Origin: Metellina segmentata
Taxonomy: Eukaryota; Arthropoda; Arachnida; Araneae; Tetragnathidae
Assembly: GCA_947359465.1 (NCBI GenBank)
Contig: OX375873.1
Span: 96,142,978-96,206,977 of the forward strand
Direction of reading: 5' to 3'
Length of the DNA: 64,000 bases
In this document: in pieces, positions 25,201-34,167 of the stretch
Numbering within the stretch: the first letter of the stretch is position 1
Layout of the letters: each line of letters begins with the position of its first letter
The notes under the pieces: generated by a model
The model's database searches: none
What the model was told of the DNA's origin: nothing
Seen by the model: only the letters and a program-made list of their open reading frames with translations
Program-made: the position numbers and the translations under genes

Positions 25201-25985
25201 AAAGCATGAGAAAATGAATTTTTGAAAGGATTTAAAAGTAAAGTGAAGAAAAGGTTACGAGGTAATACCATATGTCAAAAGTACATATAATTTTCAAATA
25301 AGTTTCCAAAACCTCAATGTAAGCGTTCTTGTGGTTTCCGAAGATATGCGTTTGGGTTTCTCGCATTTTAAGTCTTCAAAAGCCTTACAGTCGAGTAATG
25401 CCGCCAATATATAAAATAAAAAATTATCCATGGAATCTGGCTCAAAACATATAACTTAAACATAATAATCATACTAATTTGATGCAAATTCCTATAAATA
25501 AATTAATATCGATGTCTTAACCTTTTACTATAGTATAAAAATACTAAGAATTTGAAACAAAGGCCTTTTTTTCCAAATAGAAATACAAAATACATATGAT
25601 TTGTATAAAAAATGTCCTGAAATTTTTGGTAACACACATTATATGATATTCACGCCAAATTTTATCTGAGTTAGTAATTTATTTTAATATTTCGGGTTTT
25701 GTATTAAACCCTTAATCAATAAAAATTAATTGGACAAAAAAAGGGAAATTAAAAGAATGTTTCAAGGTTTCCTTATTTTTCCGAAATATCATTACAAATT
25801 TTTAAATGAATAATTTCTTCAGATAATTTCAATTTTATCTTGATATATGTTTGCAGGATTCTACCAGAAGCTTTTCCTTGCAGCACGAGTTGGAAAAAAG
25901 ATTACCCCATTGTTCAGAGACAGCAAGAGACAATAAACTTCAAATGCACAGTCTCCAAATTGAAGACATGGACAAAAAGACATAA
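7281..25985 (+). CDS. WD40-repeat protein, WDR49/WDR64/WDY type (5'-partial, 10 exons)
   Basis: Exons: 7281-7389, 8006-8267, 9812-10030, 11602-11803, 14520-14816, 15943-16269, 17452-17736, 20735-21177, 23090-23227, 25857-25985. All junctions are GT/AG and phases agree, giving 803 residues ending in TAA. WD40 blade ends visible in order: LIKIWNP, TIRCWDL, VAVWSP, CIKVWNF, IIIWLW, IRFWNV, IRLWTL. Reads such as GGVSCFDFSEKLNCVVTGG and VLVVTADRDRTIRCWDL match the WDR49/WDR64 family, including WDY of flies. The protein is probably a beta-propeller scaffold; related proteins are often testis or cilium linked, but no function is shown here. The first exon begins in phase, so at least one upstream exon is missing; none was found in 1-7280. 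The donor after 17736 (GTTTTT) is weak but keeps frame. Confidence 0.85.
7755..7790 (-). repeat. Single copy of a short dispersed repeat unit
   Basis: The minus strand reads CAGGAAAGATTCTATTGGTC, matching the unit of the tandem array at about 21890-22025. It lies in the first visible WD40 intron (7390-8005), which is otherwise AT-rich with nothing recognised. Confidence 0.5.
8312..8500 (+). repeat. SINE-derived segment with repeated tRNA-like head units
   Basis: The segment opens CCGACCGACCGGTCTAGTGG, like the type 1 SINE head, then repeats related units near 8396 and 8460 (for example CGGCCTTGTGGTGGCCAAGG). Part of it matches, on the opposite strand, the SINE-linked DNA at 24955-25030. It sits in the WD40 intron 8268-9811. 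Confidence 0.55.
9052..9335 (+). repeat. tRNA-derived SINE, type 2 head
   Basis: The head has an A-box-like TAGCCCAGTTAGTAGA and a B-box-like GGTTGTGAGTTCGAAACTC. The body contains GGAGAGTGGGATGCCAGCTC and GTTCAAAATTACG, and the 3' part AGCCCGTTGTGTTGCTCCAG, all shared with the other SINE copies in the window. Transcription of such elements is by RNA polymerase III, with mobilisation by a LINE. Confidence 0.8.
10137..10387 (+). repeat. tRNA-derived SINE, type 1 head, 3' end cut off
   Basis: The head reads GCCGACCAACCAATATGGTG then GGCTAAGGTGTTAGCC (A box region) and GGAAGGTTCCTGGTTTGGG (B box region). The body GAGTGGGGTGCCAGCTCAGG and GTTCAAAATTACGTGG follows. The copy stops at CCCTTAGGG where the hAT terminus CAGTGGTACCC begins at 10388, so the hAT interrupted it. 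Confidence 0.8.
10388..11375 (+). mobile_element. hAT transposon fragment with ZBED5-like transposase remains
   Basis: The left terminus is CAGTGGTACCCAACCCCCGG, directly followed by a GC-rich region with the perfect 16-bp palindrome GGACCGGTACCGGTCC (10413-10428). Coding remains follow: AAFKAKLKLWGRRVNRG near 10680, EFERYFPTT near 10830, then the frame 10924-11139 with VFWIKVMAEYPEFATIALK and TYLRESGFSAVTATQTT, and finally LRVSLSKITPRENLLVAKK to about 11215. These match the C-terminal hAT dimerisation region of ZBED5-type transposases. Large internal deletion and frame changes make it dead. The matching right terminus was not found, so the right limit is approximate. Confidence 0.78.
11379..11535 (+). 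repeat. SINE body/tail fragment
   Basis: It begins inside the body (AAAGAGTGGGTGTCAACTGA) and runs to GCCCGTTGTGTTGCTCCAG plus the tail GTTACGTTAATCAAAAT. It lacks the tRNA-like head. It lies just upstream of the WD40 exon at 11602. Confidence 0.75.
11804..12817. other. Intronic AT-rich DNA, nothing recognised
   Basis: This is the first kilobase of the 2.7-kb WD40 intron. No terminal repeats, SINE or transposase motifs were recognised. Confidence 0.4.
12818..13196 (+). mobile_element. Short Helitron-like element (family C)
   Basis: The start region reads GTGTATAGAAAAAAAGGATG, followed by TGTGTTTGTATGTGTTGTC. The body includes GAAATTTGGCACACAGGTAG, shared with the Helitron region at 27.6-29.5 kb. 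The 3' end reads ACCCGAGCAACGCCTACTT then CAGCTAG followed by T, the usual Helitron-type CTAG end. An internal stretch recurs on the opposite strand at 16725-16930. The exact 5' base is uncertain. Confidence 0.6.
13197..14007. other. Intronic DNA with an unclassified GC-rich block (about 13205-13420)
   Basis: The block at 13205-13420 is clearly richer in GC and CpG than its flanks (for example GTGAGCGGACGCAGGACGAC) and ends abruptly. No tRNA fold, transposase or SINE head could be assigned. The rest to 14007 is AT-rich with nothing recognised. Confidence 0.35.
14008..14140 (+). repeat. SINE body/tail fragment
   Basis: It contains CTCGTCATCTGATCGTGG, TTCAAAATTGCGTGGTGTTG and ATAGTCCGTTGTGTG, the shared SINE body, without a head. 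Confidence 0.7.
15105..15535 (-). pseudogene. Mariner-type transposase C-terminal relic
   Basis: On the minus strand a frame at 15534-15349 reads SMDTASATIRILRDVFSVG then SKSCDIE. It is followed across a frame change by YSDLIEVGFFSIGLLKE and decayed text down to about 15110. The layout resembles the D-x-A-x-x-H helix and the WPPRSPDLTPxDFFLWG block of mariner-type DDE transposases, with the last Asp lost. Multiple stops show it is dead. It sits in the WD40 intron 14817-15942. Confidence 0.5.
16725..16930 (-). mobile_element. Helitron-like fragment (family C), inverted
   Basis: The minus strand matches the internal part of the 12818-13196 element, including TAAAGTTTGTTTTCCTGCAA and GAGTTAACACAGGGAAATGT. 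A short internal stretch is present twice (about 16725-16780 and 16800-16855), suggesting a small duplication. Confidence 0.55.
17047..17300. repeat. Diverged dispersed repeat, copy 1
   Basis: This stretch resembles 23470-23700: both carry a CGGCG/CGCCG..TTTG..GCGTTTGAT-like stretch, then ACCAATCAACTATCA / ACCAATTAACTATCA, then GGAATTTATTCTTTAG / GAAATTAATTTTTTGG. Boundaries and class are unknown. Confidence 0.45.
18086..20005 (-). pseudogene. Tc1/mariner transposase, frameshifted and interrupted
   Basis: Reading minus, the N-terminal DNA-binding part begins MAFLTKQWFEGYIYAL (ATG complement 20003-20005). A frame change near 19830 leads into the frame that continues to about 19000 with TVAKSLKCSVSTVNKMI (helix-turn-helix). 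The catalytic motifs VTIDELWVYL, ELHQDKTSSHTS and SPDVSPMDF keep all three acidic positions. After EEWDRI the gene is broken by the MITE at 18209-18994 and resumes as PLLTLQKALLSW to the stop at 18086. A poly-A run in the gene (poly-Lys, near 19480) may also be slippage-prone. Confidence 0.85.
18209..18994. mobile_element. hAT-type MITE rich in ACATCGATGT, copy 1
   Basis: Ends TAGGGATGCGACATCGATG and ...CGATGTCGCATCCCTA are inverted, with an 8-bp duplication ATTCTATC at 18201-18208 and 18995-19002. It contains about three tandem versions of a unit of roughly 160 bp carrying GCTAAACCAGTTTTAAGAAA; the other copy (43395-43895) has one. It has no coding capacity. It broke the Tc1/mariner transposase. 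Confidence 0.88.
21210..21776 (-). mobile_element. Helitron-like element (family B), inverted
   Basis: Reading minus, the 5' end is TCTCTATTATTATACTATAA, then GGAAGTGTTTGTGTGTG. The 3' end has CACGGCCAACGCCGAG followed by CTGGTCACGCAGTGG and GTAG in place of the usual CTAG. The 3' part is shared with the copies ending at 30007 and 39502. The element begins 32 bp after the donor site of WD40 exon 20735-21177. Confidence 0.65.
21890..22025 (+). repeat. Short tandem array, about 30-bp unit
   Basis: Four to five diverged units share GATTCTATTGGCTGA and GAAAGAATCC. A single inverted unit occurs at 7755-7790. DNA from 22030 to 23089 holds nothing else I recognise. Confidence 0.7.
23470..23700. repeat. 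Diverged dispersed repeat, copy 2
   Basis: This is the partner of 17047-17300 (shared ACCAATCAACTATCA and following AT-rich block). The rest of the WD40 intron to about 24930 is AT-rich with nothing recognised. Confidence 0.45.
24935..25192 (-). repeat. tRNA-derived SINE, type 1 head
   Basis: Reading minus, the head is CCGACCAACCGGTATAGTGG, then GGTTAAGGTGTTAGCCTC and GGTTCGAATCCGGGTTCGGG. The body includes CAGCTCAGGTGTTGCTTCG. The far side differs from other copies and matches the segment at 8338-8480, suggesting a composite or variant SINE. Confidence 0.75.
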
Positions 25986-26102
25986 TTGTTTCAACTTCTA
26001 TACTTATTACCTACTTGATAATTTTCTAATAGTCATCGTTCTGAAATTCGCTTTTAACATGTAAAAGGTATCTTCAGAAACATTTTGAAAAATTTTCATG
26101 TA

Positions 26103-26108
26103 AATAAA
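26103..26108 (+). terminator. Polyadenylation signal of the WD40 gene
   Basis: AATAAA lies 118 bp after the TAA at 25983-25985 and about 58 bp before the first hAT element. It is the first canonical signal downstream of the stop. Confidence 0.65.
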
Positions 26109-26165
26109 GTTTGCATGCAATGAGCCTGTGAAAGGTTTTAAAAGTTGTAAAAGAACTATATATAC

Positions 26166-27618
26166 CAGGGGTTCCCATAGTGTGTGCCGCGGCACTCTGG
26201 AGTGTCACGCATGATGAGAGATGAGGGGTGCCGCGAAGCGACCATGAAGCAGTTGCTGTTATAAGGAGCAAATATCGTTCAAAAATTAATGTCGTAAAAG
26301 AAATACGAGTAGGTGTATCACTAGCATATCACGAGTAGCTGTATCTTAATCCCACGATTCAAACAACTGTGCAGTGAGCAGCAGGCTCACACGTTGCACT
26401 AAACCAGGGGTGGCCAACCTTTTACATACCATGCGCCAATTTTTCTCATATACGAGTTCAGATGCGCCATACAATTCAAGCACCTTTTTTACCTTACGTT
26501 CATGGTCTTGCCATATCTCCTTAGTAACTTTTTTAATAAAAGTATGTTTATCAACATAATTAACATTTTAAAATTATTGAACTATATTGTATGTAAAACA
26601 ATGTCAAAAACAGAGAATTCTTCAAATTTGAATCAGTCATTCGCGACCTCGTTTTCAATACCTTTATAACCAAGATGGCGTGCAAATATTTGGAAACAAG
26701 ACTTCTCCGTCAGAATAGGTTTTTTTTTTCCGCCAATGTGCTAAGGCAAATTCATAGGACGCTTCTGCCATCGCCTCGTCTTCACAATTTACATTAGCAA
26801 AAATATTTTGTCTTCTGATTTCTTCCATTTTTTAGTCACATATTCTTTACATAACTTCGACCTAGAACAAGTTTAATTTTTCATTCTATGTTAGCCTGAT
26901 GCTGTGTTTTAAAGTGTTTATTAAGATCATGTCTTCTATTACGTAAAAAAGTAGCTTCACAAACAATACAAAAAACGATTTTCTTGATGAACTTGCTGTA
27001 AATAACTCATTTTCTGTTCGTTAAATTCACTTTTTCTCTCATACTTTTTGCGCTTCTTTTGCACAATTTCTTTTGCACAGTGATAAATAACAGTAATGTA
27101 AGAAAAAAAAACATTAAATAGTACACAAAATCTTGAAAAAGAACAAACAGATCACAAGTACGTCGTATCACATAGAATATAAATTTAAAACTCAAAAAAT
27201 TGCAACGAAATGAGGAGTAAGAATTGAACTGAGAGTAGTATGGTGTTGAAAATATGAAGATATTTTCAGTTATCTACTTCAAAAGAATAAGGAGGAACAA
27301 TAATGCAATGCGCCACTTGTAATCATCCAATGCGCCAAGCTTGGCGCATACGCCAGAGGTTGGCCACCCCTGCACTAAACACACTCCAAGAGCATGTTAA
27401 GGTAATTTTACTTGTTTTATTTAAATTTTCACCTACACCTATGTTATCCTATTGAGTACAATTAAAGTATTTGTGTGAATTTTAAATACGAGTTGTATAT
27501 ATATATAATTTTTTATGATAATATACCACAGATGGGATATTACATGACATAGGGGTGCCGTGAGAAAATTCTAATACTATTAAGGACGCCACGACTTGGA
27601 TAAGTTTGGGAACCCCTA
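26166..27618. mobile_element. hAT-type non-autonomous element (outer), split by a second hAT
   Basis: Ends CAGGGGTTCCCATAGTG and ...TTTGGGAACCCCTA are inverted. The 8-bp duplication ATATATAC occurs at 26158-26165 and 27619-27626. Without the inner element it is about 480 bp. No coding region is evident. Confidence 0.88.
26405..27372 (-). mobile_element. hAT element (inner) with BED-finger transposase remains
   Basis: Ends CAGGGGTGGCCAACCTTTT and ...GAGGTTGGCCACCCCTG, with 8-bp duplication CACTAAAC at 26397-26404 and 27373-27380. On the minus strand around 26990-26880 a decayed frame reads FLYCLFEATFLRNRRHDLN then KHFKTQHQ, like the Cys/His finger of BED or GTF2I-repeat-type hAT proteins, with stops. 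At 968 bp it is an internal deletion derivative. Confidence 0.88.
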
Positions 27619-27626
27619 ATATATAC

Positions 27627-30007
27627 TATTATAGAAGGAAGTGTTTCTCTGCCTGTGGGTACTGTCCTGACAAATGGCTATGGCACAATAATGAAATCTG
27701 ACACACAGGTAGTCCGAATTTTTTGCAATTTTTCTATCGCGCCCAAGTTTTAAAATTTTATCTAGAACATTTTTTAATTAATTTATTGGCATTTAATATT
27801 ATTAGTGTTTTTCTTAGAATGGAAACAGTATATATAGTAAAGAGATCACATATTCTAAATTTATTTTTACCGTTTCATTCTCCGAGGAACGATTTCAGCG
27901 TACGAACAAAACAAATAAACAGTTTTAACTGGAGTTAAGTCATTATTTTTTCTATCTCCTAGATCGTTAAAGATAGAGTAAAAATTTCAACGGATTTGAA
28001 ATCTGCGGATAATTTTACATCGATACCTAAAAATATGATTTTCATTAAATAAATAATTTTTTAATTGTAACTTTTATATTTTTTCCAATATGAATTTGGT
28101 CTTTGCGATCGAGAGATCACAGATTCATTTCCCTGCGCTAAGACAATTCGAGCGAAGGGAAGCATAACGTAAACAAATTATTAACTTGCATTGTTTAGTT
28201 CTTTTTTTAAAATCGTTATCGGGACCTTACATTTGATTTTCTTTAAATAAATAATTTTTCAATTGTAACTTTTTTATTTTTGCAATACGCATATGTGCGC
28301 ATTGGACAATGACGTCACGACTTATACATCCTTTTTAATCGTCTTCGCGATTGTTTTTGGTAGCTATTTAATTAACGTCGCACCGGATCAACACAATGGG
28401 CTATTGCAATCGTTTTTGGAATTACGTAGCAATCACCGGGGGTTGGCGAGCGTAATTGTTTTTCTTTTTTATCTCAGCGATCTTTTAAAGATAGAATAAA
28501 ACTTTCAACTTATTTGAAATCTACGGAAAATTTTACAATAGATCGATACTTATACATTTGGTTTTCTTTTAAAAAACTAGAATTATTCGCCCCCTGTTTG
28601 CTATCTCTCCCCAACCCCCGGTGATTGCTACGCAATTATATTTAGTTCGCTTAGCGAACTATACTTTTCAACAATGAGGGGAGGGAATTGCTTCACAATC
28701 CATCCCCATTTGGATCGCTGCTGGATTGTTCCCGTGACATCTATACGACGATAATTGAAGGTTCCCTTCCCATTGCGATATTTATCACATGCACTCGAGT
28801 AACGGAAAATTGCCTACTTTTTTTGGGGAGATTAGCGGTTCCATATATGAGCCGATACCAGTACTTTAGCTTTAGAAAACGTTCCAAAAATTCTTGCCTT
28901 ATACACGGAAATAGTGTAGTGTAAATAAAAACACATTTTTTTTTTATGTCAAGAACAAAACATTTCATTTCTAGATACATAAAAAAGGCAATATTTTAGC
29001 ATAACATATTGTTAAAATTCAGAGGAAATATCATAATTTTAAATGTTTTAGCTGATCCGTGTTTGTAGTAAATAGTACCAATAGTTTGTACCAATAGTTT
29101 GTAGTAATAGTAGTATTTTTTCGTATTCGACTGTTGCTATGGGAACGGCGATCGAATTTGCCGGTTTTGAAACATTGCAAACTATCTAGCGCTTACTCTC
29201 AAATTTTATGAATGTATTAATCGACAAATATAACTGTGTTTATCGTCTGAGCGTGCTCCAAATTCATTAGCCCGTTGAACCGCTAGACTCACTATCTACC
29301 AATCGCAAAACAAATAAACCTAAAAAAAAACTGTTGAAATTTTTTTTTATAAAAAAAAAATAAAGTAACTTTTTACTTTATTACCTTTTTTTTTTCGCAA
29401 GAGATTGTGATTCATGATAATGAAATTTGGCACACAGGTAGTCCTAATTTTTTGTGTCCAGTCCGAATTTTCAAATTTAATCTAGAACGTTTTTAAATTA
29501 ATTTATTAGTTAATTTTTTCTTCCTTGAACCAACGTTTCCGACCTTTTTGGAACTGTGCCAAGTCTGACGTCAGTGTTCGCCGTGGAGAATTTGACCTTC
29601 GCGATCGTTAAGAGATCAAATTCACTTTGATTTCCTGGCGACATGCCCGTCTCATGTCGGGTAGAGATGGGCCTCATTTTTAAAATTTTTGTTTTTGTCT
29701 CACATAGTAGGGGCTGCGGTAGAAGGAATAAAACGACATGCCCGTGTTAAAATTTTTTGAAAATTTAATGTGATCGCGCCCGATTTTTAAATTTTAATCT
29801 AAAATATTTTTCATTAATTTTATGGCATTTATTTATTACTAGGCACTTTAAGGCCATCACGGCGTTGCCCGTGGTGTTGGTTTGTGAAGCCAATTGGGAA
29901 TGCATAGCAATCACTGGGAGTTGATGAGCGTTAGCGATCAGTGGTCACACCTGACCCCAAGAATAGAACTGTCACGGCCAACGCCGTGCTGGTCACGCAG
30001 TGGCTAG
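27627..30007 (+). mobile_element. Composite Helitron-derived region (family B)
   Basis: The left edge carries TATAGAAGGAAGTGTTTCTC, like the 5' end of the 21210-21776 element. The right edge is CACGGCCAACGCCGTG followed by CTGGTCACGCAGTGGCTAG and T. Internal pieces recur (TTTGGCACACAGGTAGTCC near 29430 and a version near 27700; a Helitron-family-A-like GGGGGTTGGCGAGCGTAA near 28440), so several insertions or rearrangements are merged here. A SINE tail piece occurs near 28365-28410. No intact helicase frame was found. Confidence 0.55.
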
Positions 30008-31300
30008 TATAGAAAAAATATATTTTTAGAAATTTAAATTTACTTGCAATTTATATCTAACCATCAACGATAAGAATGTACATTAGAAATGTTGTTAAAA
30101 TAATTTAGAGTTGAAGAAATGTTTTCATACACACAAACACACACAGGTATACTCTTTGTAGTTTCTGGTTGGGCCGTGCCCATTCGCTTCGGTATTGTTT
30201 TCAAGTCAAGGTTTATTGAAGTCAATGGTTATATAAAAATTCGTTCCTCGATAAATTTTATTTAAAACTGAAATATATATTGATTTTCCAGTAGAAATGA
30301 TTAAAACTTAGTTACATCATAAAGACTTTTCAAACAAAAATATCATTGACCATTCTTACCTGTTATTTCGATGTATCATCTATTTGAATTTTCTGTCATA
30401 AGATCTCAGAAGGATAAGTCAAGTGAGGTTACGAATTGACTTGTGTCGATTGGAATATCGAAGTGCAAACAAGTGTTTTTAATTAAGCTAAATAAACACT
30501 TTAAACAATCAATAATTTGCCCACATTAAGATGCATGCTTTTCCCCACAACCAAGTGATCGACCGTAAGAAACTCCGTGTTCATGTTTCGTCTATTTCAT
30601 TGGAAGTTCGATGCCGGTATCGGACTGTATTTGGAGTTGCCGGGTTCTTCTTCGACCTTCTAATAAAGTGATATCGACCTAGTGCCGATATCGGACGATA
30701 ATAGACGTAGTATGTGACACAACATACTATTTCTTCCCGTCGATTTGTTTGAAGATCTGTCACGAGATTGTGGAAAAAGCATGGATCCTAGTGTGGGGCA
30801 AATAATTGATTGGTAAGGTAATTATCCAGCGTGATTATAAAACACTAGTCTGTGCTTCGATGGCCAGAAACCCAAGTCAATTTATAAGTGCACTTGACTT
30901 ACTTTTCTGAGTTCTTATGTGTATCACTCCGCTCACATGCTCTGTCTATTTCATTAGAAGGTCTATGAATATCAATCCAACCAACCGATGTCGTGTGAGG
31001 TTGGTTATAACCAACTCTGTGGTATACTCCTTGTGCCATAAAAACTTTACCAACCTTTGTTGAGAGGTCTTTTCTCACCCCACAAAAGGCATTTTCAGTT
31101 ACGCTTTTGCCGATAGTGCTTGTGTATCTGTGGTGGACCGTGTTTCGCAAACGTATGCCGAACGTGACGTCATTTGGTTTGTTTTTTCGAATACTATGTC
31201 AGCACTTCACCCAAACGATTAAATATGTATTTGATTGGTCAACGCCATTTAGGGAAAATGTTAGAAGCTACCAAAAAGAGCTATGGGTAGGTAAGTATTT
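30008..31300. other. Unclassified DNA with two related minus-strand segments
   Basis: Minus-strand frames at 30763-30581 and 31150-30899 end with similar residues (RTSNEIDET and RPSNEIDRA), and the DNA shares GTCTATTTCATT. They may be duplicated pieces of an unknown gene or repeat. No function is assignable. Confidence 0.3.
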
Positions 31301-31304
31301 TAAT

Positions 31305-31600
31305 TAACAACGCACTGGAGCAACACATCGGGCTACTGGCGACGGTCTGGGATCCACCCGAAATGGCCATAAACTACATTTTAATGTAACATCTATATCC
31401 ATGATACGATATCAGACAGCGGAAGTAAAGTCTTCCCAATTTGTCTTGTGTGATAATGTGGTACGTCTTGTTGATCATTTGGTGTGGCAGGTAAGTATTT
31501 TAATAAACGTCATACTAATACAGCTTTACAAGGAGCTATTGACGATGGTCTGGGATCAATCCCCAAGGAAAAGATTTAACGATGCCGCTGTTCCTGCGAT
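31305..31600 (-). repeat. SINE tail fragments
   Basis: Two minus-orientation SINE 3' pieces (about 31305-31360 and 31495-31590) show TAATTAACAACGCACTGG / TAATAAACGTCATACTAATA and the following GACGGTCTGGGATC. Confidence 0.55.
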
Positions 31601-32150
31601 CAAGTAGCGACAGGAACCTCCTTAGGTGCCACACGGAAACTAGCGGTGTCGGGACCACTCCCCGGCTGCCCTAGGCCAATACCTGTACGCTAACGAAAGA
31701 AGGCTATCTGGCGGACGGCAAGGGTCTGCAAGACTCCATAGATGATGGTATCGGTTGCCCACGGTACCGGATAAACAGGATGTTGGGGCAGCCTGCTGTT
31801 CCGTTGGGCTACTCAGGAATGCCGATAGGTTCCTATGAGATGCCTGGGTGTGCGCCTCTGACGCCCCTCGGCACGAATCTATGAAGAAAACTTTTCCGGC
31901 TCGAAACGGACCTAAGGTTGACTGATATCATTGAGCCGGACCACATATCTTCAGCGCACACATTCCGGGGTCGACCACGTCCACGCCCTATCGTGTTCAT
32001 CCTGGGCAGATAAGGGTTTTTCGGACGGCGCGTCACTAGGCCCACTTCTCAATTTTCTCATTAGAGGCTTTCCCTAGCTTCGGCTAATCCGCTGTGGGTT
32101 TTCAGTAACTCGGTACGGAGGGGTCTGCTTCCATTCGAAGGAAGGAAGAA
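31601..32150. repeat. GC-rich unclassified repeat-like block
   Basis: About 550 bp of much higher GC than its surroundings, bounded on both sides by SINE fragments. A 70-codon minus frame (32045-31833) contains GRGRGRPRN. It could be a LINE 3' region or a captured sequence. I do not recognise it. Confidence 0.35.
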
Positions 32151-32159
32151 GGAAGGGAA

Positions 32160-33050
32160 AGATTTAAGGACAACACCATGTAAATTTGAACCACGGGTAC
32201 GCTCCTCTTTAAACTTCCACATCACGCCAACGAAAGGACATTTTGGGCCACCAAAGATTCAACGTGCACCAGCCCCCTTTGTATACGAAGGTGTTAGTTT
32301 AATTGGAACTCTCAACTCTGGTTGCTAATCCGTTACTTTTCCTACCGGGCCACCTCTCACCGCTGCCTTATGTTTAAGAGGTCATAGCAATTTCAATTAA
32401 CGTCGTACTAGAGCAACACAACGGGCCCTTGAAGAAGGTCCGTGATCAATCTTCTTAGGGAAAGATTCCCGGACAGCACCACGTAATTTTTAACCACGGT
32501 CAAATGACGAGGCAACACCAGAGCTGGCACCCCACACTCTAACCTTCCATACCACACCAACGTGATGACGGGGTGTGGATTCGTAATGGTATCTTTAATT
32601 TACGTCGTACAAGAGCAACACAACGAGCTATTGACGACGGTCCGGGCAGGTAGGCAATTTAATTAATGGTCATACTGAAGCAACACAACGGGCTTTTGAC
32701 TACTGTCCGGGATCAATTGCAAAGGAAGATACGAAGACAACACCACGTAATTTCGAACCACGGTCAGGTGACGGGCGGGTGTGGAATTTGAATATTGGTA
32801 TTGATACTTTTAATTAACGTCACATTGGAACTCTGCAACGGACTATTAGTGACAATCCGAGATTAACACGAAAAGTGAAAGAACCGAGGACAACACCACA
32901 TAATTTTGAACCACGTTCAGAGTGTGGAAATATGGAGAGTGGTGTACCAGCTCAGGTGTGACCTCGTCATCTGGCTGTGGTTCAAATTACTTATTTGATC
33001 CTGTACCGTTGTCCGTTGTGTTTGCAGTGTGCTGTTAATTAAAATGCAGA
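32160..33050 (-). repeat. Cluster of SINE fragments, five minus and one plus
   Basis: Minus pieces are seen at about 32160-32340, 32395-32570, 32590-32650, 32655-32790 and 32805-32930, each starting near TTTAATTAACGTCGTAC-like tails and running into CACGTAATTTTGAACCAC-like body. A plus copy (about 32930-33050, GAGAGTGGTGTACCAGCTC) abuts the last one head to head. None has a clear intact head. Confidence 0.7.
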
Positions 33051-34163
33051 TCTACCATCTGTTCTTTTTTTTCTCTGAAAACTGGCGTCATCTTATTGGC
33101 AGTCGTTATTCCAGTGTTGCACTCTGAATGGCTAGAAAAAAAGAGTTTTCCTTTCCCCTCCCTTTTAAAAATCAGGAAATTTTCAATGATTAAACTGAAC
33201 TGAATATATAGTTTACTTTGTGGTTAATCTTATTCTGGAATCGCGATGGTTTTAGAAAACGAGTCTGAGATGTGTTAAAGTTTTCCGGCGAGAGTAAAAT
33301 GCGCGAAATTTCATATTGTGTGATCAACAAGAGCTTTCTTTCGTGCGAAACATCAATAATTCTGAATATTTATTGACATTATTTAATTCATTGCCTTTCT
33401 CCCGTCTTCAATTCTTTCCTTTCTCTAGTGTAAGATGCCCTCAATAATATTTTATTAATCTTTTGTGATTTCCTTGTTTTAAGAGTTTAGTTAAATGTTC
33501 AACAAACAATGTAGTGTTTTTGTGTTCTATCCTTAAAACTGCAGTCTGATAAAAAATGGTAATCTCTTCGGAAGAAATTGTAAAGTTTAGGTTTGCAAGT
33601 GTAGATAAAATTCTTAAGAAAGAAAAGAGGCGTAGGTCCAAAAGTCAGTTGACTGTTGCAAGCAATATTTATATACGACGTCATGTGAATAATTTAATCC
33701 CCTTCAGGTGCTAATTGACAATTTTCTCTTAATTTCATATGAACGCAGATAATATCAGTAGTTAAGAATTGTAGCTTGAAAAGTTGTCCTTTTAAAAAAA
33801 TACATTGTTTTGATAGCTTCCAGCTAATATGAAGTTACTAAAGCATGTGTGGCATAACTTGGAATGAACTGATGGAATTTTAAATGTATATTTAGTTCTT
33901 TGTGTTAAAAATATTCTAATCGGGTACACTGCTTCAAAAATTCATTTCATAAAAGAACATGGTTTCCCAACCTCATGATTATGAGTGGTCATTTAGTTCA
34001 ATAAAAATGTGAACCAGCTTCAAATGCTAGGCATGCATTATGGCTTTATATTTACTGATCTAATATTCAATGTTTGTCTTGAATATGAATGTTACTTCAT
34101 GAATATTTAATCAATAGTGGCAGAGAAGTTGATGCATTAGTTATTTGGCTATTTTTACTTTCA
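33051..34163. other. Region upstream of erlin, no promoter element fixed
   Basis: AT-rich DNA. The erlin start codon is preceded by TTTCAG directly before ATCATG, an acceptor-like site, so a non-coding first exon is expected somewhere here or further up. I could not place it. Confidence 0.4.
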
Positions 34164-34167
34164 GATC

